Assembly: GCF_000374545.1 (NCBI RefSeq)
Contig: NZ_KB894586.1
Location: forward strand, 62,001-126,000
DNA: 64,000 nt
Source of the DNA: Anaeromusa acidaminophila DSM 3853
GTDB taxonomy: Bacteria; Bacillota; Negativicutes; Anaeromusales; Anaeromusaceae
Direction: 5' to 3'
The position numbers were made by a program, and so were the translations under genes. Positions within the stretch are counted from its first letter, which is position 1, and the number at the start of each line of letters is the position of its first letter. Shown here piece after piece: positions 7,926-16,637 of this stretch. The notes below the pieces were generated by a model. It was not told the DNA's origin and did not search any database. It saw nothing but the letters and a program-made list of their open reading frames with translations.

Positions 7926-8931
7926 GCTGTCTGCTGGAATCTTAGGTTTAGGCAGTTATGTGCCGGAACGCATTTTGACCAATGCCGATCTTGAAAAGAT
8001 AGTAGATACTTCTGATGATTGGATTGTTTCCCGGACGGGGATTAAACAGCGTCATGTGGCGGATGAAGAGACAGCCACTTCGGATATTGCTGCGGAAGCA
8101 GCTAGACGAGCTTTAGCTCATGCGGGCATTAGCGCAGAAGAGCTGGAACTGATTATTGTGGCCACAGCGACGCCGGATATGTTTTTTCCTTCAACGGCTT
8201 GCTTGGTGCAAGAAAAAATTGGGGCGACTCATGCAGCGGCTTTTGATTTAGCGGCGGGATGTTCTGGGTTCGTCTACGGCCTGACGGTGGCGACACAATT
8301 TGTGAAGGCGGGAATGTATCGTCGGGTGCTTGTTATTGGAGCGGAAACTCTTTCTAAAATTTTAGATTGGACTGACCGTAATACTTGCGTGCTTTTCGGA
8401 GATGGAGCAGGCGCTGCAGTAATCGGGCCGGTTCCGGCAGGATATGGCGTACTAGGTGTGGAATTAGGGGCAGACGGGCATGGCGGAGAACTTTTGAAAA
8501 TGCCTGCTGGCGGTTCAAGACGTCCGCCAAGCGCCGAAACGGTAGCGCAACGTTTGCATTTTGTGCATATGAACGGTAATGAAGTGTTCAAGTTTGCGAT
8601 TAAAGTTATGGGGGAAGCCGCTCAAAAAGCCTTGCAGAAGGCTGGCATGACCGATGAGGATGTGGATTATTTAATTCCTCATCAAGCAAACATTCGGATT
8701 ATCCAATCGGCTGCAAAACGCTTGCAGTTGCCGATGGAGAAAGTGCATGTCAATGTAGATCGTTATGGAAATACGTCGGCGGCATCGATTCCTATCGCCT
8801 TGGAAGAAGCAGTGCTTGAAGGCAAGGTCAAAAATGGAGACAAGCTGGTGCTCGTAGGTTTCGGTGCAGGGTTGACCTGGGCTGCCTGCGTGCTTCGCTG
8901 GTACAAGGAGGATTCATCTGTTGGTGAGTAA
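7912..8931 (+). CDS. fabH: Beta-ketoacyl-ACP synthase III
   Basis: A 339-residue condensing enzyme that starts fatty acid synthesis by joining an acyl-CoA primer to malonyl-ACP. The catalytic triad is complete: Cys117 in AAGCSGFVYG, His in LIPHQANIRI and Asn in DRYGNTSAAS. AGGAGGTG precedes the ATG. It overlaps plsX in front and fabK behind (11 bases). No feature shows whether acetyl-CoA or branched primers are preferred. Confidence 0.96.
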   Translation: MAETKLSAGILGLGSYVPERILTNADLEKIVDTSDDWIVSRTGIKQRHVADEETATSDIAAEAARRALAHAGISAEELELIIVATATPDMFFPSTACLVQEKIGATHAAAFDLAAGCSGFVYGLTVATQFVKAGMYRRVLVIGAETLSKILDWTDRNTCVLFGDGAGAAVIGPVPAGYGVLGVELGADGHGGELLKMPAGGSRRPPSAETVAQRLHFVHMNGNEVFKFAIKVMGEAAQKALQKAGMTDEDVDYLIPHQANIRIIQSAAKRLQLPMEKVHVNVDRYGNTSAASIPIALEEAVLEGKVKNGDKLVLVGFGAGLTWAACVLRWYKEDSSVGE

Positions 8932-9874
8932 TCAGATTTGCGAATTATTGAACATTAAATATCCTATTATTCAAGGGGGCATGGCTTGGGTAGCTACGGC
9001 TGAGTTGGCGTCAGCTGTTTCTAATGCAGGCGGTTTGGGGCTAATTGGCGCCGGACATATGCCGCCGGATGCTTTGCGCAAGGAAATTCGCCGTGCAAAA
9101 GAATTGACAACAAAAGTGTTTGGCGTCAATGTTATGCTGATGTCTCCTTTCGTCAAAGAGGTTATGCAGGTTGTTGTTGATGAGAAAGTGCAGGTTGTAA
9201 CGACAGGCGCTGGGAATCCGGGAGAATACATTCCTGCACTCAAAGGAATTGGGGCTCGGATTATTCCGGTGGTAGCTTCGGTTGCTTTGGCGAAGCGTCT
9301 GGAACGTACTGGGGTTGATGCTTTGGTGGCTGAAGGACATGAGAGCGGCGGCCATGTAGGCGAAGTATCGACCATGGCTTTAGTACCGCAGGTTGTGGAT
9401 GCGGTTTCTATTCCGGTTATTGCCGCTGGCGGCATTGCCGATTCACGCGGAGTTGTGGCGGCATTGGCTCTCGGCGCACAAGGGGTTCAAATTGGCACAC
9501 GTTTTGTGGCCACTACGGAATGCCTTGTGCATGAAAGATACAAGCAAGCTTTGGTAAAAGCTAAAGAACGTTCGACTATCGTTACCGGCGTGAGCACCGG
9601 GCATCCTGTACGCGTTTTGCAGAATAAACTGACTAAAGAATATATGGAACGCGAACGATCTGGCGCAACAACAGAAGAACTGGATCAAATGGGAGCCGGT
9701 AAACTGCGTTTAGCCGCACAAGAAGGCGACGTGGATTACGGGTCTGTGATGGTGGGCCAAATTGCCGGTATGATTCGTGAAGTTCAATCGGTAGAAGCGG
9801 TCATGCAAGATCTGGTTTCCGGCATTCCCGGCGTAATGGAGCATTTGCAACAGGCAACTCGCTTTAAGGCGTAA
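8921..9874 (+). CDS. fabK: Enoyl-ACP reductase II (FMN-dependent)
   Basis: A 317-residue TIM-barrel flavoprotein of the FabK/2-nitropropane dioxygenase family that reduces the trans-2 double bond of enoyl-ACP with NAD(P)H. The N-terminal IKYPIIQGGMAWV, GHESGGHVG and the phosphate-binding AAGGIADSRG are typical. Start is TTG at 8921 with AGGAGG 9 bases upstream; a GTG one codon later is possible. No FabI gene is present in this operon, so this is the likely main enoyl reductase. FabK-type reductases are known to resist triclosan. Confidence 0.93.
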   Translation: MVSNQICELLNIKYPIIQGGMAWVATAELASAVSNAGGLGLIGAGHMPPDALRKEIRRAKELTTKVFGVNVMLMSPFVKEVMQVVVDEKVQVVTTGAGNPGEYIPALKGIGARIIPVVASVALAKRLERTGVDALVAEGHESGGHVGEVSTMALVPQVVDAVSIPVIAAGGIADSRGVVAALALGAQGVQIGTRFVATTECLVHERYKQALVKAKERSTIVTGVSTGHPVRVLQNKLTKEYMERERSGATTEELDQMGAGKLRLAAQEGDVDYGSVMVGQIAGMIREVQSVEAVMQDLVSGIPGVMEHLQQATRFKA

Positions 9875-9913
9875 GACTCGGATAAATAACGAGACGGAAT
9901 GGAGGAACAATAG

Positions 9914-10861
9914 ATGAGCAAATTAGCATTCGTATTCCCAGGGCAAGGATCGCAAACCGTTGGCATGGGCAAAGATTTGTACGAGACATTTCCCGTTGCA
10001 AAAAAGATTTTTGCTGAGGCGGATGAAGCGCTTGGGTTTTCTATTACCGACATGTGCTTTCAGGGGCCTGAAGAGGAACTGAAAAAAACATATAACACGC
10101 AACCGGCGATTTTGACGGTAAGTGTGGCTTGTGCGGCTGTGCTCAAAGAAAAAGGAATTACTCCTGTTCTGGCGGCAGGGCATAGCTTAGGTGAATATTC
10201 GGCATTGGTTGCGGCGGGAGCGCTGGACTTTGCTGATGCGGTGCGTTTAGTGCGTAAAAGAGGGCAATTGATGCAGGAAGCCGTTCCCCTGGGGGAAGGT
10301 GCCATGGCGGCTATTTTAGGTCTTGATAGCGAGAGTATTGTCAAGACTTGCCAAGAGGTACAGACGGAGCTGGGTCAAGCAGTTCAAGCCGTTAATTTCA
10401 ATTGTCCGGGCCAAGTTGTTATTGCCGGTAAGACGGCAGCTGTTGAGGCTGCTGCGGCCAAGTTGAAGGAAGCTGGCGCCAAACGGGCCATTATGCTGCC
10501 GGTAAGCGCTCCGTTCCATAGCACGCTGATGGAACCTGCGGCTAAAGGACTGGCGGCGGAGCTGGATAAAATCACAGTTAAGGATGCCGTAATTCCGGTT
10601 ATTTCCAACGTAACCGGTAAGCCTATGACCAATGCTGCTGATATTAAGCGTCTGCTGGTGGAGCAAGCGGCAAGCCCGGTTATTTGGGAAGCCTGCGTGC
10701 AAACGCTGTTGGCTGAAGGGGCGGAATGTCTGGTAGAGGTCGGACCTGGCAAGGTATTAACAGGCTTTACGAAGAAAATTGCCAAAGAGACCGCCAGCGC
10801 TAATATTGAGGATTTGGCTTCTCTGGAAAAAAGCCTTGATTATTTCAAGGAGGTCCGCTAA
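9914..10861 (+). CDS. fabD: Malonyl-CoA:ACP transacylase
   Basis: A 315-residue acyltransferase that loads malonate on ACP. It shows FPGQGSQ at the N-terminus, the nucleophile Ser91 in GHSLGEYSAL, and the partner His in PVSAPFHSTLM near residue 200. GGAGGAAC precedes the ATG. The gap to fabG is a single base, so the fabG ribosome site lies inside this gene. Confidence 0.96.
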   Translation: MSKLAFVFPGQGSQTVGMGKDLYETFPVAKKIFAEADEALGFSITDMCFQGPEEELKKTYNTQPAILTVSVACAAVLKEKGITPVLAAGHSLGEYSALVAAGALDFADAVRLVRKRGQLMQEAVPLGEGAMAAILGLDSESIVKTCQEVQTELGQAVQAVNFNCPGQVVIAGKTAAVEAAAAKLKEAGAKRAIMLPVSAPFHSTLMEPAAKGLAAELDKITVKDAVIPVISNVTGKPMTNAADIKRLLVEQAASPVIWEACVQTLLAEGAECLVEVGPGKVLTGFTKKIAKETASANIEDLASLEKSLDYFKEVR

Positions 10862-10862
10862 A

Positions 10863-11609
10863 ATGCATGTAGACAATAAAGTGGCCTTGATTACAGGAGC
10901 TTCACGCGGCATTGGCCGGGCGACAGCGCTGGAACTTGCTAAGGCCGGAGCTAAGATTGTCATTAATTACGCCGGTAATGCGGCGGCGGCGCAGGAAGTG
11001 CTGAAAGCCATTCAAGAAATGGGCGGTCAGGCTATTGCAGTACAGGCTAACATAGCAGTGGCTGCTGAGGTAGATGAATTGATCCAGAAGACGGTAGAGG
11101 CATTTGGGTCGATTGATATTCTGGTTAATAATGCCGGAATTACCCGAGATACGCTCTTAATGCGGATGAAAGAGGCCGATTGGGATGCGGTGCTGGATAC
11201 CAACTTGAAAGGCGTGTTCTTGTGCACAAAAGCGGTGGCTAAATTGATGATGAAGCAGCGAAGCGGCAAAATCATCAATATGACGTCGGTTGTGGGACTG
11301 ACTGGCAATGCCGGTCAAGCTAACTATGCTGCAGCGAAAGCTGGCGTAGTGGGCTTTACAAAGTCAATGGCTAAAGAGCTGGGCAGCCGTGGGATTACAG
11401 TTAATGCTGTGGCGCCGGGCTATATTGCCACTGATATGACGGAAGTGCTGCCAGACAGTGTAAAAGAACAAATGACTAGTACTATTCCCCTTGGACGTCC
11501 AGGAACGCCGAACGATGTAGCGAAAGCCGTATTGTTCCTCTGTTCGGACGCTGCAGCTTATATTACAGGACAAACCCTTAACGTGGACGGCGGTATGGTC
11601 ATGTACTAA
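10863..11609 (+). CDS. fabG: 3-oxoacyl-ACP reductase
   Basis: A 248-residue short-chain dehydrogenase that reduces beta-ketoacyl-ACP with NADPH. It shows the nucleotide motif [16 protein letters not shown], the catalytic Ser in NMTSVVG, the YxxxK motif YAAAK, and the C-terminal [14 protein letters not shown] 10863 is used because it lies just after AGGAGG in the fabD tail; a longer in-frame reading would overlap fabD and lacks a ribosome site. Part of the fab operon. Confidence 0.96.
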   Translation: MHVDNKVALITGASRGIGRATALELAKAGAKIVINYAGNAAAAQEVLKAIQEMGGQAIAVQANIAVAAEVDELIQKTVEAFGSIDILVNNAGITRDTLLMRMKEADWDAVLDTNLKGVFLCTKAVAKLMMKQRSGKIINMTSVVGLTGNAGQANYAAAKAGVVGFTKSMAKELGSRGITVNAVAPGYIATDMTEVLPDSVKEQMTSTIPLGRPGTPNDVAKAVLFLCSDAAAYITGQTLNVDGGMVMY

Positions 11610-11649
11610 ATTCCACTTTCTACGTGGGCTTTGGAAGGAGGTGAACTTC

Positions 11650-11886
11650 ATGTCGACATTTGACAAAGTAAAAGAAATCGTAGTTGAGCAATTGGGTGTG
11701 GAAGCTGCTGATGTAGCTATTGACTCCACCTTCATCGATGATCTGGGCGCTGATTCCTTGGACATCGTGGAATTGATCATGGCTTTCGAAGAGGAATTTG
11801 GCATCGAAATTCCTGATGAGGTTGCAGAAAAGATCAAGACCGTAAAAGACGCTGTTACCTACATTGACCAGGAAAAACAAGGCTAA
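11650..11886 (+). CDS. acpP: Acyl carrier protein
   Basis: A 78-residue acidic protein that carries growing acyl chains on 4'-phosphopantetheine. Attachment Ser36 lies in the canonical [15 protein letters not shown] 11650 follows AAGGAGGTG by 6 bases, one of the strongest ribosome sites in the window, fitting the high ACP demand. A three-residue N-terminal extension upstream is not supported. A hairpin follows. Confidence 0.97.
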   Translation: MSTFDKVKEIVVEQLGVEAADVAIDSTFIDDLGADSLDIVELIMAFEEEFGIEIPDEVAEKIKTVKDAVTYIDQEKQG

Positions 11887-11911
11887 AGATCGCGAAGCGG
11901 TCTGTCAACTG

Positions 11912-11945
11912 AGAAAGTCCCGTGAACTTGTTCGCGGGACTTTCT
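11912..11945 (+). terminator. Hairpin between acpP and the FabK-like gene
   Basis: A 15-bp stem with one G-T pair (AGAAAGTCCCG... / ...CGGGACTTTCT) and loop CTTG. It lacks a T tract (TAAAG follows). It may be an mRNA-stabilising or partial termination site that keeps acpP message above that of the downstream genes. Confidence 0.55.
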
Positions 11946-11984
11946 TAAAGATGATGACGCCCATGTGAATGGAGGAGTATTTTC

Positions 11985-12932
11985 TTGAAACTTCCAGAAC
12001 TTCGCATTGGCCAGCTTGTGGCCAAAGTACCAGTTATGCAAGGCGGCATGGCCATCCGTCTTTCTACGGCCCGCTTGGCTGCAGCAGTAGCCTCGCAGGG
12101 AGGCATAGGCCTGATTGCCGCATCTGGGATGACTTTTGATGAGTTACGATATGAAATCCGTCTGGCTCGTTCCCTGACGAAGGGGATTATTGGCATTAAC
12201 GCCATGGTGGCGGCTCGCGAATTTGCCGGTTTGGTAAAAACCGCAATTGAAGAAGGAATTGACCTTGTAGTTGCCGGAGCTGGCTTTTCCAGAGATATGT
12301 TTGGACTCGGACACGAATCGGGCACCCCGATTGTGCCGATTGTTTCATCGGTAAAATTGGCCAAGATTTCGCAAAAATTAGGTGCGGCGGCCATTGTGGT
12401 TGAGGGCAAGGAAGCAGGCGGGCATTTGGGCACCGACCAATCCATGCGTGAGATCATTCCCGATATTTGCAAAGCTGTCAATATTCCGGTCATCGCCGCT
12501 GGCGGCGTCATGAACGGTGCAGATATTGTAGAAGTCTTGAAACTGGGTGCAAGCGGTGTGCAAATGGGCACACGTTTTGCCGCAAGCGAAGAATCCAATG
12601 CGGCCCCAGCATTAAAAGAGTTCTATCTGAAGGCTAAACCGGAAGATGTTGTGCTGATTGACAGCCCCGTAGGTTTGCCGGGACGCGCAGTACGCAATCC
12701 TTTTGCGGCTCGCCTTTTAGCAGGGGATGCTCCGGCGCCGATAACCTGTGATGCTTGTTTGAAGCATTGCAAACGTAATTTCTGCATTATCCGGGCGCTG
12801 ATTCGCGCGCAGCAGGGAGATGTGGAGACCGGCTTGGTCTTTACTGGCGAGTACATTCATAAAATCGAGGAAATTCTTCCTGTAAAGGAAATTTTTGCGC
12901 GACTGCTCCGCGAAGCAGAAGCAGTTAACTAA
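11985..12932 (+). CDS. FabK/2-nitropropane dioxygenase family flavoprotein with cysteine cluster
   Basis: A 315-residue FMN TIM-barrel protein related to FabK and nitronate monooxygenase (VPVMQGGMAIR at the N-terminus, GKEAGGHLG, AAGGVMNGADI). Unlike the FabK at 8921 it has a cysteine-rich insert, CDACLKHCKRNFC, near residue 250-265, which could bind a metal or Fe-S cluster. Start is TTG 11985 behind GGAGGA. Its position between acpP and fabF suggests a link to lipid metabolism. Whether it is a second enoyl reductase, a nitronate monooxygenase or another flavin reductase cannot be decided from sequence alone. Confidence 0.82.
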   Translation: MKLPELRIGQLVAKVPVMQGGMAIRLSTARLAAAVASQGGIGLIAASGMTFDELRYEIRLARSLTKGIIGINAMVAAREFAGLVKTAIEEGIDLVVAGAGFSRDMFGLGHESGTPIVPIVSSVKLAKISQKLGAAAIVVEGKEAGGHLGTDQSMREIIPDICKAVNIPVIAAGGVMNGADIVEVLKLGASGVQMGTRFAASEESNAAPALKEFYLKAKPEDVVLIDSPVGLPGRAVRNPFAARLLAGDAPAPITCDACLKHCKRNFCIIRALIRAQQGDVETGLVFTGEYIHKIEEILPVKEIFARLLREAEAVN

Positions 12933-12947
12933 AGTGAGGTGTTTTAT

Positions 12948-14198
12948 TTGCATACTACTTCCAAACGCGTAGTAATCACCGGTTTGGGGGCTATTACCCC
13001 TGTAGGCAATACGGCGGCTGAATTTTGGCAGTCCTTAACAAACGGTGTTTCCGGCATTGGGCCGATTACTCGTTTTGACGCTACCGATTTTACAACGCGT
13101 ATTGCCGGTGAAGTTAAGGATTTTGAACCTACGCAATACATTGACAAAAAAGAAGCAAAACGCATGGACCGAGTAACGCAGTTTGCCGTTGCTGCTACGT
13201 CCATGGCCATTGAAGATGCGGCCTTGGATCTGGAGAAAGAAGACTTGGAGCGCATTGGTACGGTAATCGGCACCGGTATTGGCGGTATTGACACGCTGCA
13301 TGATCAATACAAAACCTTGTTTGATAAAGGACCTGGCCGTGTCAGCCCTTTCTTTGTACCGATGATGATTGCCAATATGCCTGCTGGTCAGACCTCTATC
13401 GCTTTTGGCCTGCGCGGACCATCGAGCTGCGTAGTTACGGCTTGCGCTACCGGTACGAATGCCGTAGGCGACGCTTTTAAAATCATTCAGCGCGGCGATG
13501 CCGACGTAATGGTGGCTGGCGGCGTGGAAGCTTGCATTTCTCCGGCGGCGGTAGCTGGCTTTTGCTCTATGAAAGCGCTGTCGACACGTAATGACGAGCC
13601 GACCAAAGCTTCCCGTCCATTTGATAAAGACCGTGCAGGCTTTGTTATGGGCGAAGGCGCAGGTATTGTGATTTTGGAATCCCTGGAGCATGCTCTGCAG
13701 CGCGGCGCACGGATTTATGCGGAAATCAGCGGCTACGGTTATAATGCGGATGCCTATCATATTACGGCTCCGGCTCCAGAAGGGGCTATGGCTGCAAAAT
13801 GCATGAACTTGGCTATTAAAGATGCTGGTTTAAAGCCGGAGGACGTTGACTATATTAACGCTCACGGCACTTCGACGCCATTGAATGATCGCAATGAAAC
13901 GCTGGCGGTTAAAGCTCTTTTCGGTGATCATGCCCAAAAGCTGTCCATCAGCTCTATTAAATCTATGACCGGCCATCTGCTTGGGGCAGCTGGCGGTATT
14001 GAAGCCATTGCTACTGCGTTGGCGATTACTAATGACCTGATTCCGCCGACAATTAACTATGAAAACGCTGAAGAAGGAATGGATCTTGATTATGTGCCGA
14101 AGGTAAAACGGCAGCGTACGGTCAATGTCGCCATTTCTAATTCCTTTGGTTTCGGCGGGCATAATGCTACTATTTTGCTCAAAAAGTACAAGGCGTAA
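12948..14198 (+). CDS. fabF: Beta-ketoacyl-ACP synthase II
   Basis: A 416-residue elongating condensing enzyme. The active site is Cys166 in [10 protein letters not shown], with the histidines in [11 protein letters not shown] and [12 protein letters not shown]. Start is TTG 12948, six bases after GAGGTG (12936-12941); the GTG upstream in frame lies inside that ribosome site and is rejected. It elongates malonyl-ACP through C16-C18. The rnc gene follows 6 bases after the stop. Confidence 0.96.
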   Translation: MHTTSKRVVITGLGAITPVGNTAAEFWQSLTNGVSGIGPITRFDATDFTTRIAGEVKDFEPTQYIDKKEAKRMDRVTQFAVAATSMAIEDAALDLEKEDLERIGTVIGTGIGGIDTLHDQYKTLFDKGPGRVSPFFVPMMIANMPAGQTSIAFGLRGPSSCVVTACATGTNAVGDAFKIIQRGDADVMVAGGVEACISPAAVAGFCSMKALSTRNDEPTKASRPFDKDRAGFVMGEGAGIVILESLEHALQRGARIYAEISGYGYNADAYHITAPAPEGAMAAKCMNLAIKDAGLKPEDVDYINAHGTSTPLNDRNETLAVKALFGDHAQKLSISSIKSMTGHLLGAAGGIEAIATALAITNDLIPPTINYENAEEGMDLDYVPKVKRQRTVNVAISNSFGFGGHNATILLKKYKA

Positions 14199-14204
14199 TC
14201 GCGC

Positions 14205-14954
14205 GTGAGCAAGACAAGACAAACGGTGGATAAGGGTCGGCAGCAAGAACTTGCCTTATTGTGCAAGCGTTTGGGAACCGTATTCCAGGATCTATCTTTG
14301 TTACACCAGGCATTGGTGCATACTTCTTATGCCAACGAGACAAAGCATGAAACGATGGTTCATAATGAACGCCTCGAATTTCTTGGTGATGCTGTATTGG
14401 ATTTGATTATCAGCGACTATCTGTTTCGCAAATTTCCGCAACTGCCGGAAGGCGAGTTGACGAAAGCCAGAGCGGTATTGGTTTGCGAGACTACCTTGGC
14501 CCGTAGGGCAGGGGAGCTGCAAGTTGGCGAATTCCTTTATTTGGGACGCGGCGAAGAATTGTCTGGCGGCCGCCAACGCATTTCCATTTTGGCAGATGCT
14601 TTTGAAGCGATTATTGGAGCTATTTATTTGGACCACGGCATCCCTGGCGTAACGGATTTTGTTATGAAACAGTTAGCGCAGGAAATTAAGCTTGTCGAAC
14701 GTGGCAATTATCTAAAAGACTACAAGACTTTGTTGCAGGAATTAGTGCAGCGTAAAGCTGACGCGAAAATTCAGTACCAGCTGGTAGGTGAAGAAGGACC
14801 TGATCACGGGAAAATTTTTCACGTGGAAGTTTGGGTCAATGATCGTCTAGCAGGGCACGGCAGCGGCCGCAGTAAAAAGGAAGCGGAGCAGCATGCTGCT
14901 CAAGAAGCTTTTGCGGCTTTGCAGCCCAAAGAAAGCATGCACAAGTCATCTTGA
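14205..14954 (+). CDS. rnc: Ribonuclease III
   Basis: A 249-residue double-strand-specific endoribonuclease for rRNA and mRNA processing. The signature ERLEFLGDAVLDL and the second acidic cluster DAFEAIIGAIYLD give the metal-binding residues. The C-terminal 75 residues are a dsRNA-binding domain (GRSKKEAEQHAAQEAF). Start is GTG 14205 with only a weak ribosome site, consistent with coupling to fabF 6 bases before. It ends the lipid operon before a strong terminator. Confidence 0.96.
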   Translation: MSKTRQTVDKGRQQELALLCKRLGTVFQDLSLLHQALVHTSYANETKHETMVHNERLEFLGDAVLDLIISDYLFRKFPQLPEGELTKARAVLVCETTLARRAGELQVGEFLYLGRGEELSGGRQRISILADAFEAIIGAIYLDHGIPGVTDFVMKQLAQEIKLVERGNYLKDYKTLLQELVQRKADAKIQYQLVGEEGPDHGKIFHVEVWVNDRLAGHGSGRSKKEAEQHAAQEAFAALQPKESMHKSS

Positions 14955-14959
14955 AAAAG

Positions 14960-14997
14960 AACGATGCCGTAACAAATGCAGTTGCGGCATCGTTTTT
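14960..14997 (+). terminator. Intrinsic terminator after rnc
   Basis: A 14-bp stem (AACGATGCCG... / ...CGGCATCGTT, one G-T pair) with a 7-nt loop and a TTTTTGTGTTTT tail. Confidence 0.92.
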
Positions 14998-15045
14998 GTG
15001 TTTTCGAAAATATTATAGCGCTTCTGCTTGGAAGGAGGCAGATCG

Positions 15046-16107
15046 ATGAAAGTGCCAAGAAAGCGAATCATACCGTTGTTTATTCCTTTTTTTGGCTGTA
15101 GAAGTCAATGCGTTTTTTGCGATCAACGCATGCTGACGGGAACTGGAGATGCGAAACTGTCACCGGCAGATATCCAAGGAATTTTAGAAAATGCCTTGGC
15201 CTTGCAGCCCCCCGGCCAGAAAGTGGAGGCTGCCTTTTATGGGGGAAGCTTTACAGCGTTGCCGCTGCGGCAGCAAGAAGAGCTGTTGGCGCCAGCCCAG
15301 CATTTTCTGGCAACAGGGCAGTTAACAGGCATTCGTTTGTCCACCAGGCCGGATGCCATAGATGAAGAAGAGGCCAGATGGCTAAAGATGCAAGGCGTTT
15401 CCTGTGTGGAGTTAGGAGCGCAATCGCTCTGCAATTCTGTTTTGAACGCAGCCAAGCGGGGGTATGAATTTTCTTGTGTAGATAAGGCTGTTGCGGTGTT
15501 GCGACATGTTGGATTGACCGTAGGCGTACAGCTGATGCCGGGCTTGCCCGGAGAAACTCGGCTGTTATGGCAAAAAACATTGCAGCGTCTATGGAAGTTA
15601 GCTCCAGATTTCATTCGTTTATATCCAACGGTGGTTTTGGCAGGGACTGAATTGGCTTCCTCTTTCGCAAAGGGCGCGTATAAGCCGCTTGCGCTGGCGG
15701 AAGCGATCGAGCGTACGGCGTGGGCTGTAGCTGGTTGTCAACAGCGGAGAATAGGCGTGATTCGTATGGGATTGCAAGACAGTGAAGAACTGCATTCTGC
15801 TAAATTGCTGGCAGGACCGTATCATCCCGCTTTTGGCGAACTTGTGTGGTCTTTTTTAGTTCGCCAGCAGGTGGTGTGCGGCTTGGAGCAGCTTTCTTTT
15901 TCAGCTTGCCGTCTTGTCTATCATCCGCACGATTCCTCCAAGGTACGGGGCCATAAAAACGAAAACTTGCGCTACTGGAAAGAGGCCGGTTTTGGAGAAG
16001 TGTCTTTGCAGGCAGATGCGAGCGTTTATCCAGGCAGTCTGCAGCTAGAGGAAGTGCAAGGACAGAAAAAATTAAAACTAGGAATAATAGGAAGACTTTA
16101 TTGTTAG
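15046..16107 (+). CDS. Radical SAM protein, Elp3/MiaB/NifB-like
   Basis: A 353-residue radical SAM enzyme. Cys18, Cys22 and Cys25 (CRSQCVFC) bind the 4Fe-4S cluster, and FYGGSFTALP and STRPDAID are the SAM-binding strands of the Elp3-like subgroup. The acetyltransferase half of true Elp3 is absent. ATG 15046 follows GAAGGAGG; an earlier in-frame ATG lacks that. Genes of this type are common between rnc and smc in Clostridia and Negativicutes, which hints at RNA modification, but no reaction is known to me. Upstream is the rnc terminator, so it has its own promoter. Confidence 0.85.
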   Translation: MKVPRKRIIPLFIPFFGCRSQCVFCDQRMLTGTGDAKLSPADIQGILENALALQPPGQKVEAAFYGGSFTALPLRQQEELLAPAQHFLATGQLTGIRLSTRPDAIDEEEARWLKMQGVSCVELGAQSLCNSVLNAAKRGYEFSCVDKAVAVLRHVGLTVGVQLMPGLPGETRLLWQKTLQRLWKLAPDFIRLYPTVVLAGTELASSFAKGAYKPLALAEAIERTAWAVAGCQQRRIGVIRMGLQDSEELHSAKLLAGPYHPAFGELVWSFLVRQQVVCGLEQLSFSACRLVYHPHDSSKVRGHKNENLRYWKEAGFGEVSLQADASVYPGSLQLEEVQGQKKLKLGIIGRLYC

Positions 16108-16151
16108 AAAAACATAAATAAAATCTTTCCGGCAAACGACGCGTTAGGAGA

Positions 16152-16176
16152 AGGAGTTTTTCATAGAGAGCAGAAT
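16152..16176 (+). promoter_or_regulatory. Possible sigma-H promoter of spoVS
   Basis: AGGAGTTT at 16152-16159 and AGAAT at 16172-16176 are spaced like the AGGA...GAAT boxes of sigma-H promoters, 86 bases before spoVS. Bacillus spoVS is sigma-H dependent, which makes the match worth noting. The motif is short and could be chance. Confidence 0.4.
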
Positions 16177-16261
16177 AGAGGGGATAAAGGAAGACCTGAT
16201 AGGAATAACAAATGCTGGATGCCTTGCAGTTCAAAGCGACGTAGAAGGAGGTTCAGTAACT

Positions 16262-16522
16262 ATGGAAGTCCTCAAAGTGTCTGCTCAATCGAATCCCAAA
16301 GCGGTTGCCGGAGCATTGGCGGCGGTATTACGTGAAAACGGTGGCGCGGAAGTCCAGGCGGTGGGAGCCGGGGCGGTAAATCAAGCGATTAAAGCAATCG
16401 CGATTGCCAGAGGATTTGTAGCTCCTAACGGTATCAATCTGGTGACCATTCCGGCGTTTGCGGAAATTGAGATTGATGGCGAAGAGAGGACGGCCATTCG
16501 CTTTATTGTGGAGCCTCGTTGA
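16262..16522 (+). CDS. spoVS: Stage V sporulation protein S
   Basis: An 86-residue protein of the SpoVS/Alba-like family, with the typical opening MEVLKVSAQSNPKAVAGA and core VGAGAVNQAIKAIAIARG. In Bacillus it acts early in sporulation, and the fold is nucleic-acid binding. AAGGAGG lies in front of the ATG. It is a monocistronic unit closed by a terminator. Its presence supports a spore-forming ancestry, although SpoVS-like genes also occur in some non-sporulating bacteria. Confidence 0.94.
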   Translation: MEVLKVSAQSNPKAVAGALAAVLRENGGAEVQAVGAGAVNQAIKAIAIARGFVAPNGINLVTIPAFAEIEIDGEERTAIRFIVEPR

Positions 16523-16537
16523 ACCAAGTTATTTTAT

Positions 16538-16570
16538 AAGCCTGTTTGCTGTGGCAAGCAGGCTTTTTAT
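16538..16570 (+). terminator. Intrinsic terminator after spoVS
   Basis: GCCTGTTTGC pairs with GCAAGCAGGC (one G-T) around TGTG, followed by TTTTTATTTG. Confidence 0.9.
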
Positions 16571-16600
16571 TTGTTATTAGGTGGCTGATGATGGTACAAT
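16571..16600 (+). promoter_or_regulatory. Probable sigma-A promoter of smc
   Basis: TTGTTA (16571-16576) and TACAAT (16595-16600) are 18 bases apart, with TGG directly before the -10 (extended form). The smc start codon is 37 bases downstream. Confidence 0.65.
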
Positions 16601-16637
16601 AAGTAAGATATCTGCAAGAAATGTGGTGAATTAATTC

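Noticed and set aside
13035-13760. 241-codon minus-strand ORF inside fabF
   Set aside because: A shadow of a strongly coding gene on the other strand; no ribosome site and no recognisable protein.
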